Below are positions 8,302-16,596 of a stretch of 64,000 bases of DNA, piece by piece. The stretch is from Qipengyuania xiamenensis. Its GTDB lineage: Bacteria; Pseudomonadota; Alphaproteobacteria; Sphingomonadales; Sphingomonadaceae. Made by a program: the position numbers and the translations under genes. Under the pieces are notes generated by a model. That model saw nothing but the letters and a program-made list of their open reading frames with translations, was not told where the DNA came from and did no database searches. Each line of letters begins with the position of its first letter. The stretch's first letter is position 1. Location of the stretch: NCBI RefSeq assembly GCF_019711495.1, contig NZ_JAIGNM010000001.1, forward strand, positions 930,001 to 994,000. Reading direction: 5' to 3'.

Positions 8302-9848
8302 TTCACCTGCCTCTCACGACCCTCCCAATAGGGTGCGCGCAGGTCCTTGCGCAGGATCTTGCCGCTGGCATTGCGCGGCATGACATCGATCACGTCGATG
8401 CTCTTGGGGACCTTGAAGCCGGCAAGCCGTTCCTTGGTCCATTCGATGATCGAAGCTTCGTCCACTTCCTCGCCCGGCTTGGCGACAACGCAGGCCTTCA
8501 CCGCCTCCCCCCAGGTTTCGTCGGGCACGCCGATCACTGCGACTTCGGCAATAGCGGGGTGGCCGTAGATCGCGCTTTCGACCTGCGCCGGATAGACGTT
8601 TTCGCCACCGGAGATGATCATGTCCTTGATCCGGTCCTGGATGAAAACATAGCCGTCTTCGTCCATGTAGGCGGCGTCGCCGGTATGCATCCAGCCGTCC
8701 TTGAGCGAGCTTTGGGTCGCGTCCGGCAAGTTCCAGTAGCAGGCCATGTTCGACGGGCTCTTGCAGATCAGTTCGCCCACTTCACCGCGCGGCAGTTCCT
8801 TGCCGTCTTCGCCGATAACCTTGAGCTCTGCCCCAGGCACGGCCTTGCCCGCCGATTTCATCCGCTGGTTGCCCTCGAGCGAGTGGTCTTCGGGCGGAAG
8901 CGCGGCGATGGTGCCGGTCGTCTCGGTCATTCCGTAGCACTGCATGAAGCCCGCTTCGGGGATGGTGCGCACCGCTTCGCGAAGCAGGTCCAGCGGGATC
9001 GGCGCAGCGCCGTACATGACGTATTTCACAGCCGACATATCGGTCGTCTTGGCGCGCGGGTGCTGGACGACCATCTGGAGCGCGGCGGGCACGATGAACA
9101 GGCGCGTGATCCCCTGCTCGAATGCATCGAGCACGCCATCGGGAGTAAATTCTTCCTGCACGATCGCACGGATGCCCGCGCCCATCGCCATGATACCGAG
9201 CCCCGTGCCGCCGATATGCGCGCAGGGCATGCAGACGAGAATCGCCTCGTCATCGTCGAAGAAGGACCAGGGCTGCCCCTCTTCCTTGCTTGGCACGCGG
9301 AGCGAGAAGAGATTGCGATTGGTCAGGACCGCGCCCTTGGGATTGCCGGTCGTGCCAGAGGTATAGAGCTGCAGGACCGCATCGTCGGGTCCGGCCGGCG
9401 TAAAATCGCCAGCCGGTGTCGCATCGATTTCAGCAAGGGCGGCAGGCGTCGACAGGATTTCCGGCGGATTGTCCATCTGACCGCATGCCTTGGCAGCCAT
9501 CTCCTCGAAGCCTTCTCCCAAAAGCAGCAGCTTCGCTCCCGTGTCGCCAAGGATGTAGGCGATCTCTGGCGCAGCAAGCCGCCAGCCGATCGGGACCATG
9601 ACCGCACCCACGCGCGCTGCGGAATAGAACAGTTCGAAATAGTGGCGCGAATTCTTGCCCAGCCAGGCGATCCGGTCGCCCTTGCCCACGCCGTGTGCGG
9701 CAAGCATGGCGATGATCTTGCGACTGCGCTCCTCGAATTCCGAGAAGGTTATCGCATCGTCGCCCTGTTCCAGAACGATGTTATCCGGTCGCTCGGCCGC
9801 CCAGTGGCGGACGAAGGCATCGAATGACAGCTTCGGCTCTTCGGTCAT
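8298..9848 (-). CDS. AMP-forming acyl-CoA synthetase / fatty acid-CoA ligase
   Basis: ANL-superfamily enzyme that adenylates a carboxylic acid and transfers it to CoA. The 516-residue sequence has the P-loop LYTSGTTGNPKG (about 161-172), the adenine motif YGMTETTG (about 300-307), the hinge region GYVFIQDRIKDMI (about 395-407), GENVYPAQVE, and the C-terminal catalytic lysine in NASGKILRKDLR (about 492-503). Length and motifs match medium/long-chain acyl-CoA synthetases (FadD-like), though aromatic or terpenoid acids are possible. It is the first gene of a coupled pair with the DUF938 gene. Confidence 0.9.
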   Translation of the reverse strand: MTEEPKLSFDAFVRHWAAERPDNIVLEQGDDAITFSEFEERSRKIIAMLAAHGVGKGDRIAWLGKNSRHYFELFYSAARVGAVMVPIGWRLAAPEIAYILGDTGAKLLLLGEGFEEMAAKACGQMDNPPEILSTPAALAEIDATPAGDFTPAGPDDAVLQLYTSGTTGNPKGAVLTNRNLFSLRVPSKEEGQPWSFFDDDEAILVCMPCAHIGGTGLGIMAMGAGIRAIVQEEFTPDGVLDAFEQGITRLFIVPAALQMVVQHPRAKTTDMSAVKYVMYGAAPIPLDLLREAVRTIPEAGFMQCYGMTETTGTIAALPPEDHSLEGNQRMKSAGKAVPGAELKVIGEDGKELPRGEVGELICKSPSNMACYWNLPDATQSSLKDGWMHTGDAAYMDEDGYVFIQDRIKDMIISGGENVYPAQVESAIYGHPAIAEVAVIGVPDETWGEAVKACVVAKPGEEVDEASIIEWTKERLAGFKVPKSIDVIDVMPRNASGKILRKDLRAPYWEGRERQVN

Positions 9849-9904
9849 ATCTGGCTCTCTCCTCTGCGTGCATCATGCCACGCATGTGAAAGAGCACAAG
9901 CGGG

Positions 9905-10357
9905 CTATTGCCAGCGGCCACCCTCGCGTGCGCGCCGCTCTCGCAGCAACAGCCAGATGAACAACCCTAGCGGCCCCGCCATGAAGGTCGCCAGCAGGAT
10001 CGGCGCCTGCACGATGCGCGAGAAACCCTTCGCATCCGCATCGCGCGCAATCCAGATGCCCACGAAAAGGTCGAAGGCAAGATAGTGGATCCATCCGATC
10101 GTCACCCCGCCATCGCTGGCGAAGATCGCGCGGACACCCTCGATAGAACCGAAGTCCATCGATGCCCCGGTGCCGCCGACCTGGTCGATGGTGCCGGTAA
10201 GGATGCCGATCAGGCCGATGGCGTAGGCTCCGCACAGCAGCCCGACCCCGAGATAGAGGGCAGCTGCCATCAAGGCCGGCCAGCGCGGCAGCAGGATCAG
10301 TGCCACCCACATAACCAGTGCGAGGATGTTGGCTGCGCTGAAAGCTATCGACCACAT
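9905..10357 (-). CDS. ABA4-like (DUF4281) membrane protein
   Basis: A 150-residue protein with four predicted helices. The conserved block GWIHYLAFDLFVGIWIARD (about residues 87-105) is the hallmark of the ABA4-like/DUF4281 family, named after the plant ABA4 protein needed for neoxanthin formation. A carotenoid-related role is attractive in pigmented erythrobacters, but that is inference from the plant protein. It lies 11 bases downstream of the NAD(P)H-binding gene, in the leftward run that starts with dgt. Confidence 0.8.
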   Translation of the reverse strand: MWSIAFSAANILALVMWVALILLPRWPALMAAALYLGVGLLCGAYAIGLIGILTGTIDQVGGTGASMDFGSIEGVRAIFASDGGVTIGWIHYLAFDLFVGIWIARDADAKGFSRIVQAPILLATFMAGPLGLFIWLLLRERRAREGGRWQ

Positions 10358-10368
10358 GGTGTGTCCCC

Positions 10369-11064
10369 TCAGTCGTTCACGAGTTGCGGGAGCGTTCGCG
10401 CCGCGCGGATGATCGCGTCATTGTCATGGACAAATCGCCCGCGCGCCGCCCGCTTCGACAGTGCGAGCGCGGCCTGCGCCACGGTTTCGGCCTTGATGCC
10501 GCGATACTGGCGCAGCTTGCCGTGCATGAAGAGGTTTGCAACGGGCGCGACTGCGATACCAAAGCGCTCTCCCGGTCGCCGGTCGTTCTCGCGATTGCCC
10601 AGCAGCAGGCCGGGCCGAAGGATATCGAGCCGGTTGAACCGGATGCGCGTCAGTTCGCGTTCGACCTCGCCTTTCACCTTCAGGTAGAATGTCTTCGATG
10701 CCGGGTCCGCCCCGGCAGAGCTGATCGCAACGAAACGCTCTACGCCGAATTCCTTCGCAGCCCTTGCCGTATCGAGCACGATCGTTTCGTCGACCGCCCT
10801 GAAAGCCGCCTCGTCCTCGCCGGCCTTCTTCCACGTCGTGCCGAGCGCGCAGATCATCGCCTTTGGCCGGATCGCCTCAAGCACCTCGCCCCATTTGGAC
10901 GGCTCTGCCACGAAGTATTCGATCCTCAGGCCGCGCGGAAACTTCGCCTCGCTCCTGCCAATGCCCTGTATGCGGATATCCTCGCGGCCCACGCATTCGC
11001 GCATCACCTCGCCGCCGATGAGGCCGGTGGCACCGACGAGGCACAGGCGCAGCGCGTCAGACAT
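10369..11064 (-). CDS. NAD(P)H-binding atypical short-chain dehydrogenase (TIP30/HTATIP2-like)
   Basis: A 231-residue Rossmann protein. The N-terminal dinucleotide loop is LVGATGLIGGEV (about 9-20), followed by ICALGTTWKKAG (about 71-82), AISSAGADP (about 112-120) and a possible YLKVK active-site pair. This pattern fits atypical SDRs of the HTATIP2/TIP30 type, often labelled NAD(P)H-binding proteins; the substrate is unknown. The ATG at 11064 overlaps the end of dgt by eight bases, so it is coupled to that gene. Confidence 0.83.
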   Translation of the reverse strand: MSDALRLCLVGATGLIGGEVMRECVGREDIRIQGIGRSEAKFPRGLRIEYFVAEPSKWGEVLEAIRPKAMICALGTTWKKAGEDEAAFRAVDETIVLDTARAAKEFGVERFVAISSAGADPASKTFYLKVKGEVERELTRIRFNRLDILRPGLLLGNRENDRRPGERFGIAVAPVANLFMHGKLRQYRGIKAETVAQAALALSKRAARGRFVHDNDAIIRAARTLPQLVND

Positions 11065-12217
11065 TGGACAGCCCCTCGGGCGCCTTGCCGTAGATACGGC
11101 GGCACTGGTCGATGGCGAAGCGGTCCGTCATCCCGGCGATGAAGTCGGCGATGTGGCGGCTCGTATGCGGGTCGCCAGCCGGCAGCTGGTCCGCCCACCC
11201 GTTGGGCATGATCTTCGGATCGTCGCGATAGGCGGCAAAGAGCCGCGAAACGACATCGCGCGCGCGCTCGGAAGTCTGGATCTGCTCCGGGTGGTAATAG
11301 AGCCGCTCGTACATGAACTTTTTCAATCGTCTTTCTTCGACCGCCATTTCCGGCGAGAAGCCCGCAGTCTGCTCGCCCGCTCCCCTCGCCTCGTCGGCGC
11401 TGGCCATGCCTTTGACCCGTGCGTGCGTGTTTTCAAGCACGTCGTTGACCATCAGCCCGATCTGGCTGCGCACAAGCTCGCGCAACTGGATCTCGCGGGG
11501 TGCGTGTGGGAAGCGCTTTTCGACCCGGCGGAACTGGTCGGCGAGGAGGTCCAACTCCATCAGGTCGTCGAGCGAGAGGAAGCCTGCCCTCAGGCCATCG
11601 TCGATATCGTGATTGTCATAGGCGATATCGTCGGCCACGGCCGCCACCTGTGCTTCGAGCGATGGCCACTGATCCAGTTCGAGGCTGAATGCATCATCGA
11701 TCTCGGCCAATGCCCAGTTCGATGCCTTCACCGGACCGTTGTGCTTGGCCATCCCCTCCAGCATCTCCCAGGTGAGATTGAGGCCGGGGTGATCGGGATA
11801 GGGGCTTTCGAGCCGCGCCAGCACGCGGATACCGTGCGCATTGTGATCGTAGCCACCGGCATGCATCATCGCCTCTTCGAGCGCTTCTTCGCCCGCATGG
11901 CCGAAGGGTGGATGGCCGATGTCGTGGGCAAGGCACAGGGCCTCGGTCAGATCCTCGTCGAGGCCCAGCTCGCGCGCGATCACCCGGCCAATCTGCGCCA
12001 CTTCGAGGCTGTGCGTGAGCCGCGTGCGGTAGTGGTCGCCATCGGGCGCGATGAAGACTTGCGTCTTGGAGCGCAGGCGGCGGAAGGCGATCGAGTGGAT
12101 GATCCGGTCGCGGTCGCGCTGGAATTCGCTGCGCGGACCGCGCGCACCGTCGCGATCTTCGGCAAACTCGCGTCCGCGCGAAGCGGCGGGATCGGCAGCG
12201 TAGGGGGCTCTTTCCAT
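11057..12217 (-). CDS. dgt: Deoxyguanosinetriphosphate triphosphohydrolase (dGTPase)
   Basis: HD-superfamily enzyme that hydrolyses dGTP (and often other dNTPs) to the nucleoside and triphosphate, affecting dNTP pools. The 386 residues include RIIHSIAFRRLRSKTQVF (about 40-57), the first metal histidine in RLTHSLEVAQIGR, and the HD pair in CLAHDIGHPPFGHAGEEAL (about 103-121). Later acidic and tyrosine segments match the bacterial dGTPase-like family. The protein opens MERAPYAADPAASRGR, a common feature of alphaproteobacterial members. Two genes follow with overlap or minimal spacing. The rightward neighbour region contains the subtilase terminator. Confidence 0.92.
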   Translation of the reverse strand: MERAPYAADPAASRGREFAEDRDGARGPRSEFQRDRDRIIHSIAFRRLRSKTQVFIAPDGDHYRTRLTHSLEVAQIGRVIARELGLDEDLTEALCLAHDIGHPPFGHAGEEALEEAMMHAGGYDHNAHGIRVLARLESPYPDHPGLNLTWEMLEGMAKHNGPVKASNWALAEIDDAFSLELDQWPSLEAQVAAVADDIAYDNHDIDDGLRAGFLSLDDLMELDLLADQFRRVEKRFPHAPREIQLRELVRSQIGLMVNDVLENTHARVKGMASADEARGAGEQTAGFSPEMAVEERRLKKFMYERLYYHPEQIQTSERARDVVSRLFAAYRDDPKIMPNGWADQLPAGDPHTSRHIADFIAGMTDRFAIDQCRRIYGKAPEGLSNV

Positions 12218-12318
12218 GCGGGAGAGAGGCTTAGGTCAGGCGATTCATGCCGACAACGTGAACGAAAAGCGAACTTGCGGGCTTTTCGTCAGAACGCTCG
12301 CTGCAAGCGGGCAAAGTA

Positions 12319-12350
12319 AAGGGCCGCGCGTCCTGAAACGCGCGGCCCTT
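12319..12350 (-). terminator. Intrinsic terminator of the subtilase gene
   Basis: A 13-bp perfect stem, AAGGGCCGCGCGT at 12319-12331 with its complement at 12338-12350, surrounds a 6-base loop. On the reverse strand the stem is followed by TTTACTTT. It lies 22 bases past the stop of the S8 peptidase gene and before dgt. Confidence 0.75.
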
Positions 12351-12372
12351 CGTAACTGCGACCCAACTTGTC

Positions 12373-13500
12373 TTAGTTGATGCCGATGGTGTCCGGGTTG
12401 CCGTCCGGATCGCCGTTCACGGTACCACCGCTACGGATCGAACCGAGCAGCAGCAGGCCAGCGGCATGCGGGCTCGCCATCGAGGTACCCGACAGGGTGG
12501 CGTAGCCGCCATCCTTGTAGGTCGACAGGATGCCCGAGCCGGGCTCTGCGTAGTCGACCGGCGGGTTGCCGTAGTTCGAGAAGCTCGACCAGTTGTCGCC
12601 CTGTGCGAACGAGCTGATCGTGTAGATGTTCGGGTGGTTGGCCGAAGCGGGCGACTTGGTCGTCGCGCTGGTGCTTTCGTTACCCGCAGCAAGTGCGAAC
12701 TCGAGACCGCCCTGCGCTGCCGCGATCACGGCATCGTTCAGCGCCTGGCTGAAGCCGCCGCCGAGCGACATGTTGGCCACGTCGTTCGCGTTGGCGATCG
12801 AAGCGGCATATTCGATGCCTGCGATCACACCGCTGGTCGAACCCGAACCGCGACGGTCGAGAACCTTGATTCCGATCACTTCGACGCCCGGAGCAACGCC
12901 GATCACGCCGATGCCGTTGTCGATAGCGGCAATCGTGCCGGCGACATGCGTGCCGTGGCCGTTGCCGTCGTCAGCGTTCTTGTCGCGCGTGAAGTTGACC
13001 GAAAGGCCGGCATTCACGTTGAGATCGGGGTGGTCGAGGTCGACACCGCTGTCGATGACAAGCGCACGGCCGGTCGCACCGGTCTGGCCGCCACCAACAC
13101 GCTCAATGCCCCAAGGCGTGGTCTGGGCGGGGTCGGAACCGCCACCATCACCACCACCGCCAGGGCCCTTGCCAGGAGGCGGAGCGGAGACGTTGTAGAC
13201 CTGTTCCTGCTCACAATAGGCGATGCGCGGGTTCTTCGCCTGCATGTTGGCGACACCCTGTGCCGAAGCGTTGACCGCGAAACCGCGGATGGTGCGTTCG
13301 TAGGTAAACTTGACGTTGCCGCCGGCAGCGCGCGCCGAACGGCTGGCTTCTGCCTTGACCTGACCCTGGCTCACGAGGCCGGGGTTGAACACGCAGACGT
13401 ACTGGTTTTCGATTTTCTGTGCAGCGGCAGGCGTAGCGACAGCTGCTCCCGCAAGCGCAACGAGGCTTACGGTCGCGAGGCGACCCATATTCAATTTCAT
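12373..13500 (-). CDS. Secreted S8 (subtilisin-like) serine peptidase
   Basis: An exported subtilase of 375 residues. A signal peptide ends near VATPAAAQ (about 18-25). An inhibitor I9-like propeptide follows (about 28-110), then a glycine-rich linker, GPGGGGDGGGSDP. The catalytic triad is visible: Asp in VIDSGVDLDHPDL, His in GHGTHVAGTIAA and Ser in LSGTSMASPHAAG. I chose ATG 13500 because GGGAAGGGA lies just upstream and a signal peptide starts there. A TATAAT hexamer at 13624-13619 is a possible -10 element, without a clear -35. The protein ends soon after the serine motif, so it is a minimal catalytic form. A strong terminator follows. Confidence 0.9.
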   Translation of the reverse strand: MKLNMGRLATVSLVALAGAAVATPAAAQKIENQYVCVFNPGLVSQGQVKAEASRSARAAGGNVKFTYERTIRGFAVNASAQGVANMQAKNPRIAYCEQEQVYNVSAPPPGKGPGGGGDGGGSDPAQTTPWGIERVGGGQTGATGRALVIDSGVDLDHPDLNVNAGLSVNFTRDKNADDGNGHGTHVAGTIAAIDNGIGVIGVAPGVEVIGIKVLDRRGSGSTSGVIAGIEYAASIANANDVANMSLGGGFSQALNDAVIAAAQGGLEFALAAGNESTSATTKSPASANHPNIYTISSFAQGDNWSSFSNYGNPPVDYAEPGSGILSTYKDGGYATLSGTSMASPHAAGLLLLGSIRSGGTVNGDPDGNPDTIGIN

Positions 13501-13651
13501 ATTTGCAGTCCCTTCCCAGAGAATTGAGGATTGGGAACATGCCGTGCAGGCACGGGGACGCAACCGCATTAAGGCTATTTTTCGCAGGAAACTTTCAGAC
13601 CGTCACCCAAATGTCGCAATTATACAATGTGGGTTGCAATCCGAGATTGAT

Positions 13652-14347
13652 TTATGTTGCTTCGAGCACCCAATCCGCCGCTGCACGGCAGTGGATATCG
13701 GTGGAATCGAACACCGGCAGCACATTGGCATCGGTATCGACGACCAGCTCCAGTTCGGTGCAGGCGAGGACGATCGCTTTTGCGCCCTGCTTTTCCTTCA
13801 TCGTGATGATGGTCTTGAGCGCGCGCTCCGCATCGCGGGTCACGCGGCCGAGCATCAGTTCCTTGTAGATGATGCCGTCGACCAGCTCGACGTCCTGCGG
13901 ATCGGGTGGAAGCAGGTCGACGCCGTAAGACACCAGCCGCTGGCGATAGAAACCCTCGGTCATGATGTAGCGCGTGCCGAGCAAAGCGGCGTTGTCGCAC
14001 TTGGCTTCCTGCATGGCCTTGCCCACGCTGTCAGCAATGTGGAGGACAGGGATAGAGATCGCCTCTGCCACCCGGTCATAGCATTTGTGCATCGTATTGG
14101 CCGCAATCACGAGGCCCTGGGCACCGGCCGATTCCAGTCTACGCGCGCTGTCGACGAGGATGCTGGCAACCTCGTCCCAGTCGTCGGACTGCTTGGCCTG
14201 GTAGATCCGCGAATAGTCGAGGCTCTCGATGAGCATCGGCGCGCTGGCCATTGGCTGACCCCGCTTTTGCACCTGCCGATTGATCCGCTCGTAGAAAGCG
14301 CGGGTGGAAATCCAGCTCATCCCGCCGATGAGTCCCAATGTGCGCAA
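13652..14347 (-). CDS. Aspartate/glutamate racemase family protein with an altered first catalytic site
   Basis: A 231-residue member of the Asp/Glu racemase superfamily, beginning MRTLGLIGGMSWISTRAFYE, the typical opening of YgeA-like enzymes. These enzymes use two facing thiols, one before an NT motif and one in a CTE motif. Here the second is present (LACTELELV, about 192-200), but the first site reads IAANTMHKC (about 81-89), with Ala where aspartate racemases have Cys and E. coli YgeA has Thr. Racemization by the usual mechanism is therefore doubtful, although the fold and other motifs are intact. Nearby Cys89 is a possible substitute. The gene stands alone between the subtilase and a hydrolase on the same strand. 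Confidence 0.85.
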   Translation of the reverse strand: MRTLGLIGGMSWISTRAFYERINRQVQKRGQPMASAPMLIESLDYSRIYQAKQSDDWDEVASILVDSARRLESAGAQGLVIAANTMHKCYDRVAEAISIPVLHIADSVGKAMQEAKCDNAALLGTRYIMTEGFYRQRLVSYGVDLLPPDPQDVELVDGIIYKELMLGRVTRDAERALKTIITMKEKQGAKAIVLACTELELVVDTDANVLPVFDSTDIHCRAAADWVLEAT

Positions 14348-14400
14348 ACCCGCGCTCCTTCCTGATCTTTTCTATGCCGCACAGTTGCGGCCCCTCATGT

Positions 14401-15402
14401 TCAAGGGGTTAGAACGGCTTCGGCAGTCGGCAGTTCCATGGATTGTTCCATCGGTGCCATGCGCATTTCCGAAAGCCAGACCATCAGGTCGGTCGCACTG
14501 CGTTCGGGTGCTTCTTCCATCGGGATGTGCCCGATGCCGTCATAGGCCACCAGTGTCGCATCGGGCAGGTGATCCATGTACCAGCCCGCGGCCTCGAACG
14601 GGATCAGGGCATCTTCCTTGCCCCACATCACCATCGTGGGAACCCGGATGCCCGATATCTCCTCCTCGTCGAAGCTGCTGCGCGGGGTGGAGAAGCGCTT
14701 GCGCGTGGCCGATCGATTGCCCGGATAGCGCGCCATTTCCCAATAGCGGTCGACCGCCTCGTCGGTGACGATGTCCTGGTTGCTCACGCTTTGCGACAGG
14801 CTCTTCTCCACCAGCGAACGCGGCAGGAGCTGGCTCATGATGTCGCCGACCACCGGCCATCCGGCGAGCGTGAAGGCAATGTTGCCGCCACCTTCGCGCC
14901 GGATCGGGGCCCCGGCTGCATCGACGAGCACCAGTGCATCGAGGCGTCCGGGGTTTTCGATCGCGTAACCGGCAGCGATCCAGCCGCCCATCGAATTGCC
15001 GGCAAGCGTGAAGGTGCGAATGCCCAAGGCATCGGCAACGGCATCGACGTCTGCCGTGAAGCCTTCGAGCGAATAATCGTCATCGCTGGCGGGGCCGGTC
15101 AGGCCGTGGCCGCGCTGATCGTAGCGCACGATGCGGTAATCATCGCGCAAAAGCTCTGCCCATTCCTGCCAGGTATGCAGGTCGGCATTCGATCCATGCA
15201 GAAGCATGATGACCGGCGCATCGCGCGGTCCCTCGTCGCGGACGTGGACTTCGCGGCCATCGGCAAGCTCGACGAATTGCGATGGCTCGCCTGCGTATTT
15301 GGCGCGCATTTCTGCAGGGTCGGTATCGGGCACGCGGAATGCAAAGAAGGCGATGACGAGCACCGCAGCCAGAATACCCAGAATTCGCCAGACCCATTTC
15401 AT
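14401..15402 (-). CDS. Membrane-anchored alpha/beta hydrolase
   Basis: A 333-residue alpha/beta-hydrolase with an N-terminal helix (MKWVWRILGILAAVLVIAFF) that acts as a membrane anchor or signal. The oxyanion-hole motif LLHGSNADLHTW (about 61-72) and the nucleophile elbow GNSMGG (about 134-139, Ser136) are clear, and a catalytic His lies near GHIPMEEAPE. I chose ATG 15402; the frame extends 14 residues further without family support. A 21-base motif shared with the folP upstream region lies 27 bases before this start. The substrate is unknown; esterase or haloalkane-type hydrolase are both possible. Confidence 0.85.
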   Translation of the reverse strand: MKWVWRILGILAAVLVIAFFAFRVPDTDPAEMRAKYAGEPSQFVELADGREVHVRDEGPRDAPVIMLLHGSNADLHTWQEWAELLRDDYRIVRYDQRGHGLTGPASDDDYSLEGFTADVDAVADALGIRTFTLAGNSMGGWIAAGYAIENPGRLDALVLVDAAGAPIRREGGGNIAFTLAGWPVVGDIMSQLLPRSLVEKSLSQSVSNQDIVTDEAVDRYWEMARYPGNRSATRKRFSTPRSSFDEEEISGIRVPTMVMWGKEDALIPFEAAGWYMDHLPDATLVAYDGIGHIPMEEAPERSATDLMVWLSEMRMAPMEQSMELPTAEAVLTP

Positions 15403-15428
15403 CGCCCGTCTCCCGCAAAGCGTTTCCA

Positions 15429-15449
15429 ACAGGATGGAACACATGGAAC
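15429..15449 (-). promoter_or_regulatory. GTTC direct-repeat motif shared with the folP upstream region
   Basis: On the reverse strand this reads GTTC, five bases, then GTTCCATCCTGT. The 13-base core TGTTCCATCCTGT starts 27 bases before the hydrolase ATG. The identical core occurs at exactly the same offset before folP (27759-27779), also with GTTC five bases further up. It is a candidate operator or promoter element; no named consensus fits. Confidence 0.4.
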
Positions 15450-15573
15450 ACGGTTCAAAGCGAAAAAATCCACGCCCGCTCCTGAAGCCACAAATGCGCG
15501 CGGCTCAGCCAATTTGCGAGGATAAGGAAAGGTCATGGGCCCGAGGTAGCAAGCCCTGCGCACTGTAGGAAAG

Positions 15574-16596
15574 TCAGCGCGGCTCCATGTCCGCTATCCA
15601 CTTGCGCACCGCCTCGACACCTTCTTTGTCGACAGTAGCCTTGCCCAGTTCGGGCATGGCCACGCCGGGCTCGTTCACAATCATGCGATGCAGAAGGATC
15701 GAGGCGTCAGGATCACCCGGCACGACATCGAACAACAGGTCCCCGGCCCCGCGTCCGGCGGCGGTCGGCCGCTTCATGATGCCGAGCGCCCTCGGGTCAT
15801 CCTGTTCCCAGCGCAGGTCGAGGCCGCTGTTCGAAGCGGTCGCACCGGGGCGATGGCAATGCGCGCAATTAACGTCGAGATAGGCGCGCGCCGCATCCCC
15901 CAGGCTGGCCTTCCCGCGATGCTCCCACACGGGCAGCCGGTCGGCGCCCTCCGGCATCCGGTCGATGTGCCCTGCCGCGACCATCTGTTCGAGCCAGTCA
16001 CCCGACAGGTTTCGCGCCTTGGGGCCGATCGGCACGACCTCACCATCGAGGCCGTGGCATTCCTTGCACTGGTTCTTGTTGGGCACGCGGTAGCTGATGT
16101 CCTCGCCGCGCGGCGTCGTCAGGTCGATGCGCGCTCCTGCGACGGCTAGTCGCGCATCGGTCTGTTCATCGTTCCAGAGATAGGGCAGCGCAAGCCACCC
16201 GTCCGCGCGGTGCAGCAGCACGCGCGTTTCGATCAGTCGCCGGCCCTCGCCCTCGCCGAAAGCGAAGGTCTTGATCAGCGCGCTGCCGACCGGAAGGTCA
16301 AGCAGTCCCTCGCCGCTGGCGACAATCTGCGAGCCAGCAGGGCGGTAGATAAACCTCAGCTTCTCCGCTCCGTCCGAGTAGAGCGGGGTATTCAACCTGT
16401 AGGAGTAGACATGCGGAACCGGTTCCTGCGCCGCTGCGTCGGCGAAGAAGCCATAGGCGGACAGCAGCCTCGGCAGGCCGCCTTCCGTGATTGCCGCATC
16501 ATTCACATATTGCTCGGGCGGCGGTGTCGCGCGGGCGATCACCGTCCCGGCAAGTAGGAGGCTTGCAGCCAGAAGGGAGGCGGTCCCGAGCTTCAT
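15574..16596 (-). CDS. SO2930-family diheme c-type cytochrome
   Basis: A 340-residue exported protein with a signal peptide (MKLGTASLLAASLLLAGTVI...ARA). It has two heme c attachment motifs, CKECH (about 177-181) and CAHCH (about 244-248). The family (SO2930 / TIGR03806) is known to occur next to a parallel beta-helix protein family (TIGR03805). That is the case here, since the upstream gene overlaps this start by four bases. The protein would sit in the periplasm or on the outer face of the envelope and carry electrons; its partner reaction is unknown. The first 170 residues have no heme site and may form the partner-binding domain. Confidence 0.88.
   Translation of the reverse strand: MKLGTASLLAASLLLAGTVIARATPPPEQYVNDAAITEGGLPRLLSAYGFFADAAAQEPVPHVYSYRLNTPLYSDGAEKLRFIYRPAGSQIVASGEGLLDLPVGSALIKTFAFGEGEGRRLIETRVLLHRADGWLALPYLWNDEQTDARLAVAGARIDLTTPRGEDISYRVPNKNQCKECHGLDGEVVPIGPKARNLSGDWLEQMVAAGHIDRMPEGADRLPVWEHRGKASLGDAARAYLDVNCAHCHRPGATASNSGLDLRWEQDDPRALGIMKRPTAAGRGAGDLLFDVVPGDPDASILLHRMIVNEPGVAMPELGKATVDKEGVEAVRKWIADMEPR

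Noticed and set aside
10838..12319. Long rightward open frame (493 codons) across dgt
   Set aside because: It is antisense to the clear dGTPase and NAD(P)H-binding genes and has no family motifs; long antisense frames are expected in GC-rich coding DNA.
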